A DNA stretch of 64,000 bases from Anaerolineae bacterium. Lineage in GTDB: Bacteria; Chloroflexota; Anaerolineae; Aggregatilineales; Phototrophicaceae. Below are positions 58,290 to 64,000 of this stretch, in pieces (the stretch's first letter is position 1; the number at the start of each line of letters is the position of its first letter). The notes beneath the pieces were generated by a model. That model ran no database searches. It saw nothing but the letters and a program-made list of their open reading frames with translations, and was not told the DNA's origin. The stretch lies in the NCBI GenBank assembly GCA_017303635.1, contig JAFLCG010000007.1, forward strand, positions 124,001 to 188,000. Reading direction: 5' to 3'. A program made the translations under genes and the position numbers.

Positions 58290-59330
58290 TCACAGCACGC
58301 TTTGTAACAGATGTTTTTCTGCATCTTCTGCGGTTGAATAGCATAATGGTAGCAACACATCTTCGATCTGTGCCAGCGACTCGGTTCGCAGCAGCGCATC
58401 CCGCACTGCCACGGTCCCTGGCACATCCAGGTCGTACTTGGTCAATTGACCACGCAGTTCCCAGACAGCGACCTTCTCAGGCAGGTGAGAGGTCTGCACA
58501 CTCAGATGCGCATGACGCAGTGCCAGTGCTGCCCGTTCGCCGCGGGTTGGCTCCGGCAGTTCCTCACCGGTCGAAAGCGCATGTGCGATATGGCGAAATA
58601 TCCACGGGCGCCCCAGCGCTGCCCGACCCAGCATCACGCCATCACAGCCGGTCAGCGCCAGCATCCGGGCGGCGGATTGTGCATCGGTCACATCGCCGTT
58701 GCCAATCACCGGAATCCGCACCAGTCCCTTGATCTGCCGGATCACATCCCAGTCTGCCTCACCTTGAAAGCCCTGCTGAGCGAAGCGCCCATGCACAGCA
58801 ATGGCTGTTACGCCGCATTGCTCGGCCGCGCGGGCGAAAGGGATCGCCGTCACCTCGCCCGGTTCCCAGCCGCTACGGACTTTGACGGTCACAGGCACCA
58901 TTGGCGCGACCGCCTTGACCACTGCCTCGACGACTGCCGTTGCCGTAGGCACGTCTTTGAGCAGAGCTGCGCCGCCGCCCTTGCCTGCCACCTTCGGTAC
59001 CCAGCAGCCCATGTTGATGTCGACAATCTGGGCACCGTGTTCGACCACCGCCCGCGCCGCTTCTGCCATGGCCGCCGGATCATTGCCAAACAACTGCACC
59101 GCAATGGGGGTCTCGTCGGGAGTCCAGTCAAATTTGTGCGCGGTACGTTTGACTCCACTTTGATGGATCACGTTGCTGGAGACCAGTTCGGTACAGACCA
59201 GTCCACAGCCGCCCAATTCCCGGCATAGGGTGCGAAAGGCATGATTGCTATGCCCGGCCATCGGCGCGAGCGTGAGCGGTGGATCAATACGGTAGGGGCC
59301 GATGAAAAACGGCGCTGGGAGAGTCGTCAT
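58290..59330 (-). CDS. tRNA-dihydrouridine synthase (DusB-like)
   Basis: A 346-residue FMN enzyme that reduces uridine in tRNA D-loops. It shows LTLAPMAGHSNHAFRTLCRELGGCGLVCTELVSS (FMN phosphate and flavin motifs), VDINMGCWVPKVAGKGGGAALLKD with the catalytic Cys in MGCW, VTVKVRSGW, AVHGRFAQQGFQG and PVIGNGDV. The C-terminal helical RNA-binding domain follows. First gene of the minus-strand run dus-mntA-hepT-galM-ybaK-HAD-unknown. Confidence 0.94.
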   Translation of the reverse strand: MTTLPAPFFIGPYRIDPPLTLAPMAGHSNHAFRTLCRELGGCGLVCTELVSSNVIHQSGVKRTAHKFDWTPDETPIAVQLFGNDPAAMAEAARAVVEHGAQIVDINMGCWVPKVAGKGGGAALLKDVPTATAVVEAVVKAVAPMVPVTVKVRSGWEPGEVTAIPFARAAEQCGVTAIAVHGRFAQQGFQGEADWDVIRQIKGLVRIPVIGNGDVTDAQSAARMLALTGCDGVMLGRAALGRPWIFRHIAHALSTGEELPEPTRGERAALALRHAHLSVQTSHLPEKVAVWELRGQLTKYDLDVPGTVAVRDALLRTESLAQIEDVLLPLCYSTAEDAEKHLLQSVL

Positions 59331-59360
59331 GCTGCCATTCTACCCGGTACAATCGATGGG

Positions 59361-59978
59361 ATGAAGTTGCTATCTCATTGGGCGGTGTGGATATACGCTG
59401 GTTTGGCAGTGCTGACGCTGCTGCTGATGTTGCCCGCGCGCAGTGATGCCGGTCGGCTGGAGCGGCTAGGCCTGACTCGCTGCGATAACACCCCCTGCTG
59501 GGAGAGCCTCATTCCCGGCCTGACCACCACGGAAGACGCCGTCGCCCTCCTGCTGGAGCGTGGCTTCATCCAGCAGCGCCCGGTCATCTTCCGGCGGGGC
59601 CGCACCAGCCTGATTATGCCGCTCGCCGGAGAGAACAACTTGTGTCAGGCAGTGGTGACATTGGTCAGTGGTCAGGTGACTCAGGCCGGGGTGAATTACT
59701 GCTTCAGCCGCCAGGTGCGGGTGGGCGATGTGCTTTTGGCTTTTGGTTTTCCTGACCAAATGCGAATCACCAGTGAGTATCTGGTCATTTTCGATCAAGC
59801 GGCCATTCGTACGCGAGATCGTTGGCTCAATCCGTTCAGCCGGGTACAGGAGCTCAGTCTGGTCGTGCCGCCGGATGATCCCCAGCCCGTTGCCTGGAAA
59901 GGCTTTGCGCCCCTTTGGAAACAATGCCAGACCATCCAGCGAGCCTGGTACGGTTGCGTGCCGATTTTGCGGCGGTAA
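59361..59978 (+). CDS. Hypothetical protein with N-terminal membrane anchor
   Basis: A 205-residue protein from ATG 59361, divergent from dus by 30 bp. One hydrophobic segment (HWAVWIYAGLAVLTLLLMLP) is followed by a soluble domain with three Cys near the start (RLERLGLTRCDNTPCWESLIPGLTTTEDA) and Cys near the end. The RCxxxxCWxxLxPGxT pattern recurs in similarly anchored proteins of this type of genome, in my reading. Longer frames to 59241 overlap dus. Family unknown. Confidence 0.6.
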   Translation: MKLLSHWAVWIYAGLAVLTLLLMLPARSDAGRLERLGLTRCDNTPCWESLIPGLTTTEDAVALLLERGFIQQRPVIFRRGRTSLIMPLAGENNLCQAVVTLVSGQVTQAGVNYCFSRQVRVGDVLLAFGFPDQMRITSEYLVIFDQAAIRTRDRWLNPFSRVQELSLVVPPDDPQPVAWKGFAPLWKQCQTIQRAWYGCVPILRR

Positions 59979-59980
59979 TA

Positions 59981-60050
59981 TGATGGCTGATGGCTGATGG
60001 CTGATGGCTGATGGCTGATGGCTGATGGCTGATGGCTGATGGCTGATGAA
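59981..60050. repeat. Perfect heptamer tandem array (TGATGGC x9)
   Basis: Nine consecutive TGATGGC units (59981-60043) plus a variant unit TGATGAA. It is the only perfect array of the heptamer family in the window and probably slips during replication. It begins 2 nt after the upstream stop codon. Confidence 0.95.
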
Positions 60051-60243
60051 GATTGTAATGAACGAAAGCCGTATAGAAGATATTGGCTCTGTGTTTGATC
60101 TTCTGCTTTGTCGCTTTGTGGTTGACTTTCACCGCAACCCCACCCCATTCCATACGTATACATCCGTAGGGAGTCCACGCATCGCCGCTACGCATCGCCG
60201 ACCCCCTCCTGGTCATTCCATTTTGGGTGCAAGGAGGCTCCTG

Positions 60244-60711
60244 ATGCCCACCCTCAAACAGTTAACCGATGATTTCCTCGCCCAGCGCCGCATCGCCGTT
60301 GCCGGTGTTTCCCGCACTGGTCAAAGCCCGGCCAATGCCATCTATCGCAAGTTGAAAGAAAATGGCTTTACCGTTTATGCCATCAACCCGAATGCGGACA
60401 TGGTCGAAGGGGAAAAAGCCTACCCGAATGTCGCGGCGATCCCGGATGCGGTCGATGGAGTTGTCATCGTCACCACACCTGATGCGACCGAGCAGGTTGT
60501 GCGGGACTGCCATGCCGCCGGGGTCAAGCGCGTCTGGATTCATCAGGGGTTTGTGCATGGCAGCAGCCTAACGACCAGCGCCGTCCAGTACGCCCGCGAT
60601 CATGACATGACAGTCATCGCCGGAGCCTGCCCGATGATGTTCCTCAAGCCGGATTTCTTCCACGGTGGGATGCGCTGGGTCCTCGGCGCGACCGGCAAGC
60701 TGCCTGCGTAA
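60244..60711 (+). CDS. CoA-binding-domain protein
   Basis: A 155-residue protein made of one CoA-binding Rossmann domain of the YccU type. It shows RRIAVAGVSRTGQSPANAIYRKLKENGFTVYAINPN, VDGVVIVTTPDATEQVVRDC and GVKRVWIHQGFVHGSS, and ends GACPMMFLKPDFFHGGMRW. The AAGGAGG ribosome-binding site upstream of ATG 60244 is one of the strongest in the window. Binds CoA or a related nucleotide; cellular role unknown. Confidence 0.9.
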   Translation: MPTLKQLTDDFLAQRRIAVAGVSRTGQSPANAIYRKLKENGFTVYAINPNADMVEGEKAYPNVAAIPDAVDGVVIVTTPDATEQVVRDCHAAGVKRVWIHQGFVHGSSLTTSAVQYARDHDMTVIAGACPMMFLKPDFFHGGMRWVLGATGKLPA

Positions 60712-60746
60712 TCAGCGACTCTGTAGGATCAAGCTACGCGACCCAG

Positions 60747-60766
60747 GGACGCCCCGTTGGGCGTCC
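60747..60766 (+). terminator. Hairpin after the CoA-binding gene
   Basis: Perfect 8-bp stem GGACGCCC / GGGCGTCC with a 4-nt loop; no T-run, so termination is uncertain. Confidence 0.45.
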
Positions 60767-60828
60767 ACCGCATTCCTAGAGATGGTTGTCACATATACAA
60801 CGCTCGATAGCGCGGCTAGACTTTTCAC

Positions 60829-61662
60829 ATGACCAAAACAACAACTATCTACGCATTGATCGATCCACGCGATCACATCTATCACTACGTCGGAAAGACC
60901 GTGCAGAATCCTCCTCAAAAAAGACTGCGACAACACCTCTCCCGCTTGGGAGAAGATGAATTGGCGCGCTGGATAAACGAATTGGATCAAGCGGGACTGA
61001 AACCCACTTACAGCATTTTGGAGGTTGTCTCGCCAGATGCCGATTGGCGGGCAGCAGAAATATACTGGATTCGTTACGGTCTGGCGCAGGGATGGGAGCT
61101 CAAGAATAAGGCCAGCGGGGGTGACAATTATCCGCTCGAATTGCTGGCGCGGGCTGGCGACGACGACCTTATTCCTCGTACCCTCTATGCAACCGAGCAA
61201 ACACTCACCCGACTGACATCCATCAATTGTTATGTGATGAAAGGCAAGCCCGCAGAAGACAATACGTTTCGTGATCTTCTTGACAAAGCTTTACGGCTGA
61301 TTGGCACAGAAGAGGAAACGCAACGGAATCTGCTGGAGCAGGATTTTCTTACGCATATCCTCACGCATGGGATCATCCAAGTGGGGCGCGGTTGGCGTGT
61401 CCCCATTATGAAGAAACTTAATCTTGATGGGGGTGCGTTTCTTGCCGTTGGAAGTCCATTCGCAATCAATGGCCTGTCCATACCGGGCAATTGGGATCAG
61501 GATGGCTGGAGAACCACCATCAAGCTGTATAAACGGACATCTGAAATGCTCGATGTGCTAGCGACCAGAGCCGTGAATGCGCAGCGATGCGGCTATGACC
61601 AGGTCTTACAGCACATGCTGAACGCAATGGCGACCCTATTCGACAAAATCGTGAAAATGTAA
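60829..61662 (+). CDS. GIY-YIG domain protein
   Basis: A 277-residue protein. The N-terminal 95 residues form a GIY-YIG nuclease domain. TIYALIDPRDHIYHYVGKTV supplies the IYA/YVG pair, RLRQHLSRLG the conserved Arg, AEIYWIRYG the metal-binding Glu, and ELKNKASGGDN the final Asn. The remainder has no motif I recognise. There is no clear ribosome-binding site at ATG 60829. Composition is AT-richer than the neighbours, consistent with acquisition. Possibly a homing-type or repair nuclease fragment. Confidence 0.85.
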   Translation: MTKTTTIYALIDPRDHIYHYVGKTVQNPPQKRLRQHLSRLGEDELARWINELDQAGLKPTYSILEVVSPDADWRAAEIYWIRYGLAQGWELKNKASGGDNYPLELLARAGDDDLIPRTLYATEQTLTRLTSINCYVMKGKPAEDNTFRDLLDKALRLIGTEEETQRNLLEQDFLTHILTHGIIQVGRGWRVPIMKKLNLDGGAFLAVGSPFAINGLSIPGNWDQDGWRTTIKLYKRTSEMLDVLATRAVNAQRCGYDQVLQHMLNAMATLFDKIVKM

Positions 61663-61691
61663 CTTGCCAGCGGCCAATACCATGCTGGAAG

Positions 61692-62468
61692 CTATTTGTA
61701 CTGCTTCTTCGCCAGCCGGGCGATGAGCCAGGGCGCGAGCGTGTTGCCCAGCAGGATCAGCCGGTCGAACGGGCGCAGCACTACCGTCTGTGAGCGCTTC
61801 TCAATCGCGGTGCAGATCGACTCCGCCACCTGATCGGACGTCATGGTCGGCAGGTTGCTGCCCGTCCGCGCGCCGGCCCCACGCCGCTTTTCGTTGAATT
61901 CGGTATCCGTCCGCCCGACCAGCATATCGGTGACAGCGATCCCCTGTTCTTCCAGCTCCAGCCGCAGCGACCGCGCCAGACTGCTGACAAAGGCTTTGGT
62001 GGCGGCATAGGTAGCAGTATAGGGCGTAGCGATCTGCCCGGCGACCGAGGAAATCAGCACGACCTGACCGCCGTTTTTCTGGATAGCGGATACAGACGCC
62101 CGAATCGTGTGCAGCAGGCCGTCGATGTTGGTGCGGAGGACGACCTCCAAATCAGCCCAGTTCGAGTCGACCAACGCCCCGCGCTGCCCCAGCCCGGCGT
62201 TAGCGATGACGACATCCAGGCGCCCAAAGCGCTCTACACCACGCCGCACCGCCTCTACCAGCGACTCGGCTTGAGTCACATCGGCGGGCAGCGCCAGCAC
62301 CTCGCCGTGTGGGGAGGGAAGCGCCGCGACGGCTTGCTCCAGTTCGGCCAGGCGTTCGACGCGGCGTGCGGTGCCGATCACGTTCCAGCCGCGCCGCGCT
62401 GCGGCCAGGGCAGTTGCATAGCCGATCCCGCTGGACGCCCCGGTGATGAAGAGTGTTTTAGTATTCAT
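61692..62468 (-). CDS. Short-chain dehydrogenase/reductase
   Basis: A 258-residue classical SDR. It has TLFITGASSGIGYATALAAARRGWNVIGTARR (NADP-type TGxxxGIG motif with Arg after), VVIANAGLGQRG, LISSVAGQIATPYTATYAATKAFVSSLAR with the Ser and YxxxK catalytic residues, and a C-terminal hydrophobic tail (FDRLILLGNTLAPWLIARLA) that may associate with the membrane. Substrate unknown. Confidence 0.92.
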   Translation of the reverse strand: MNTKTLFITGASSGIGYATALAAARRGWNVIGTARRVERLAELEQAVAALPSPHGEVLALPADVTQAESLVEAVRRGVERFGRLDVVIANAGLGQRGALVDSNWADLEVVLRTNIDGLLHTIRASVSAIQKNGGQVVLISSVAGQIATPYTATYAATKAFVSSLARSLRLELEEQGIAVTDMLVGRTDTEFNEKRRGAGARTGSNLPTMTSDQVAESICTAIEKRSQTVVLRPFDRLILLGNTLAPWLIARLAKKQYK

Positions 62469-62565
62469 GCGTCTGATGATACCTTGCCCCCTGAGTAGAA
62501 CACAGCCCCACGCTCGTCCTACGGTGCCTTTTCAGAACTAACGTTCTTATGATAACATCAGAATC

Positions 62566-62646
62566 AGGACTTGCGCATAGAGGACTATTTTCAGACGGGC
62601 GCACAGCCGTGCGCCCCTACACAATGCACTGTTTTGCGTAAGCCCT
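62566..62646. mobile_element. MITE-like element 1
   Basis: 81 bp with imperfect terminal inverted repeats AGGACTTGCGCA and TGCGTAAGCCCT (10 of 12 match). It has an internal palindrome GGGCGCACAGCCGTGCGCCC and AGAAT on both flanks. The centre recurs at 11572 and the termini at 63309. Confidence 0.65.
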
Positions 62647-62707
62647 GAGAATGTGATTGTTAGATCGCCTACGAATCGCACGTACCGACAGCCACAAGGA
62701 GCACCTC

Positions 62708-63277
62708 ATGGCCGATTTGCCCATCGTTCACTTTGCCTCAGCACAGGACTGGGAGCAGTGGCTGGAAGTCAATCACACGGATTCGCCCGGCCTGTGGCTG
62801 AAGATCGCCAAAGCCGGTTCGGGCCATGCCTCGGTGAGTTATCAGGAGGCAGTGGATTTGGCCCTGTGTTTCGGCTGGATTGACGGGCAAAAAGGTGCAT
62901 TAGATGACGAATTCTGGCTGCAGAAATACACGCAGCGCCGCCCAAAAAGTATCTGGTCACAGGTCAACCGGGAGAAGATCGCCGCACTGACCGCCGCAGG
63001 CAAAATGCGGGAAGCGGGACTCCGCCAGGTCGAAGCTGCGAAAGCCGATGGTCGCTGGGATGCCGCCTATGCTTCTCAGAAGAATATGACGGTGCCGGAA
63101 GACTTCCAGGCCGCGCTGGATTCGAATCCGGCGGCGCTGGCCTTCTGGGGGAAACTCAATGGCACCAACCGCTATGCCGTCCTGCATCAAATCGTCACGG
63201 CCAAGAAAGCGGAAACCCGTCAAAAGCGCATCGAAAAGTTTATCCAGATGCTGACCGAGAATAAGAAGCTCTACTAA
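62708..63277 (+). CDS. YdeI/OmpD-associated family protein
   Basis: A 189-residue protein from ATG 62708, which has AAGGAG six bases upstream. It shows DWEQWLEVNHTDSPGLWLKIAKAGSG, SYQEAVDLALCFGWIDGQKGALDDEFWLQKYTQRRPKSIWSQVNREK and a C-terminal NRYAVLHQIVTAKKAETRQKRIEKFIQML helix. This is the YdeI/OmpD-associated (bacteriocin-protection) family. Family members are linked to resistance to antimicrobial peptides, but the mechanism is unclear. It lies between two MITE-like elements. Confidence 0.88.
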   Translation: MADLPIVHFASAQDWEQWLEVNHTDSPGLWLKIAKAGSGHASVSYQEAVDLALCFGWIDGQKGALDDEFWLQKYTQRRPKSIWSQVNREKIAALTAAGKMREAGLRQVEAAKADGRWDAAYASQKNMTVPEDFQAALDSNPAALAFWGKLNGTNRYAVLHQIVTAKKAETRQKRIEKFIQMLTENKKLY

Positions 63278-63300
63278 AGCACCTGCACCTTCCCCATTTG

Positions 63301-63391
63301 TAACGACTAGGACTTACGCAAGCACGGGCGGATATACGGGCGCAGAGGCCACCCTACGCGCCGCCCCTACGCATGGGGTGTCCTAACGACT
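63301..63391. mobile_element. MITE-like element 2 with 8-bp direct repeats
   Basis: AGGACTTACGCA starts the element at 63309, and GGTGTCC ends it near 63383. TAACGACT precedes (63301-63308) and follows (63384-63391) it, an apparent 8-bp target-site duplication. The head is shared with element 1. Confidence 0.65.
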
Positions 63392-63425
63392 TCGTCAAGC
63401 CTACTGGCATTCCGTCGTCACAATT

Positions 63426-63458
63426 CCATGCGATACTGAGTATATTGGTATCGCATGG
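63426..63458 (+). promoter_or_regulatory. Inverted repeat overlapping the GH5 ribosome-binding site
   Basis: CCATGCGATAC (63426-63436) and GTATCGCATGG (63448-63458) form a perfect 11-bp stem with an 11-nt loop. The last two G of the stem are the first two of GGAGG, the ribosome-binding site six bases before GTG 63468. Confidence 0.7.
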
Positions 63459-63467
63459 AGGCGCATT

Positions 63468-64000
63468 GTGTTGAAGTGGTTCCCTCGTTTGATCCTGTTG
63501 TTCATCGTCCTCAGCCTGACGACGCCCGCCCTGGCGCAGAGTGGCGTTCCCGCGTCGCGCCTGGAGCGCCTGTCGCGGGGCGTCAATATCACCCGCTGGT
63601 TCTGGTATCCCGAAGGCATTGTGCCGGATGACAATCACTACCAGAATTTTGTCAGCGATGAGGAACTGACGGCAATCCGCACGGTCGGGTTCCGCCATGT
63701 TCGTCTGCCGATTGAGCCGATGGATCTCTTTAACCCGGCAGACCCGACCAATCTGGATGGTCGGCTGCTTGGTTACCTCGATCTGGCCATTGACCGGATG
63801 GTCGCGGCAGATTTGGCCGTGATCGTGGACATTCACAACTGGGATACTGACCTGGGTATCCAGATCACCGGGGATGCGGCGGTGCTGGACGCCTTCGCAA
63901 GCATGTGGCGGACGCTGGCGGCGCATCTCAGCCGCACCAACCCGGAGATGGTCTACCTCGAAGTCATGAACGAGCCGTTTGATGTCAACCCGGCCTGGCC
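63468..64000 (+). CDS. Secreted GH5 glycoside hydrolase, N-terminal part (runs off right edge)
   Basis: Frame open to the window edge, 177 residues visible. GTG 63468 has GGAGG six bases upstream. A signal peptide (RLILLFIVLSLTTPALAQ) precedes a GH5-like barrel, with RLSRGVNITRWFWYP (strand 1), FRHVRLPIEPMDLFN, AVIVDIHNW (His of the GH5 DxHN motif) and LEVMNEPFDVNP with the acid/base Glu169 in NEP. The nucleophile Glu lies beyond the edge. Likely cellulase, mannanase or another beta-glycanase acting outside the cell. Confidence 0.9.
   Translation, partial: MLKWFPRLILLFIVLSLTTPALAQSGVPASRLERLSRGVNITRWFWYPEGIVPDDNHYQNFVSDEELTAIRTVGFRHVRLPIEPMDLFNPADPTNLDGRLLGYLDLAIDRMVAADLAVIVDIHNWDTDLGIQITGDAAVLDAFASMWRTLAAHLSRTNPEMVYLEVMNEPFDVNPAW

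Noticed and set aside
59981..60050. CRISPR array
   Set aside because: Units are 7 nt with no spacers; it is a plain tandem repeat.
1..64000. tRNA or rRNA genes, prophage
   Set aside because: I saw no tRNA cloverleaf with its conserved GTTCGA-type arm at proper spacing, no rRNA sequence, and no phage structural genes. A covariance-model scan would be needed to be certain for tRNAs.

Overview
The window looks like a chromosomal segment of a free-living, moderately GC-rich bacterium, most likely a member of the Chloroflexota (Anaerolineae-like). The reasons are indirect. They are a B12-dependent class II ribonucleotide reductase as the visible RNR, a short archaeal-type prolyl-tRNA synthetase, many signal-peptide or lipoprotein genes with Thr/Pro-rich linkers, a complete glycogen toolkit, and dispersed heptamer and REP-like intergenic repeats. 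This is inference from gene content; no rRNA or tRNA gene is present to fix the taxonomy.

Layout. 1-360: start of a TIR-domain gene running off the left edge. 0.7-10.2 kb: glycogen metabolism (glgA, glgC, a GH57-like protein, a GT39-like membrane protein, a stand-alone CBM48 protein, glgP). 10.5-18 kb: an orphan response regulator, a large TPR lytic transglycosylase lipoprotein, a CNNM/CorC-like membrane protein, a solute-binding lipoprotein-like protein and a small HTH protein. 18.2-35.8 kb: nrdJ and a minus-strand division and cell-wall (dcw) cluster in the order murD-ftsW-murG-cvpA-cvpA-murC-murB-(helical-repeat gene)//ftsQ-ftsA-ftsZ. At // it is split by an oppositely oriented gene for a TIR-TM-vWA-SH3 protein plus about 480 bp of repeat-rich non-coding DNA. 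36-44.7 kb: accessory genes (beta-propeller lipoprotein, PadR + SnoaL pair, sugar-binding protein, GNAT, mini S24-like protein), a GH13 neopullulanase and proS. 45-49.5 kb: a double-NYN protein coupled to an MDR oxidoreductase, and an SGNH/SH3 secreted protein.

49.5-54.5 kb is the best candidate for an undescribed functional unit. It holds a small Usp-like gene, a KimA-like potassium transporter, and a KdpE/KdpD-like two-component system whose kinase lacks the usual KdpD N-terminal and Usp domains. The promoter regions share TTGATAC repeats, including one 15-bp perfect match between the transporter and kinase promoters. I read this as a split KdpD-type potassium regulon driving KimA rather than KdpFABC.

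54.5-59.4 kb is a minus-strand run dus-mntA-hepT-galM-ybaK-HAD-unknown. The hepT toxin frame carries an in-frame stop at codon 12, although its start still overlaps mntA. 59.4-64 kb holds a 9-unit heptamer microsatellite, a CoA-binding protein, a GIY-YIG protein, an SDR, a YdeI-like gene flanked by two MITE-like elements (one with an 8-bp direct repeat at its ends), and the start of a secreted GH5 glycosidase. The GH5 ribosome-binding site is partly inside a perfect 11-bp inverted repeat.

Other points worth attention are a structured leader ending in a U-run before nrdJ, loss of the GH57 acid/base Asp in the glycogen cluster, and three families of dispersed intergenic repeats.
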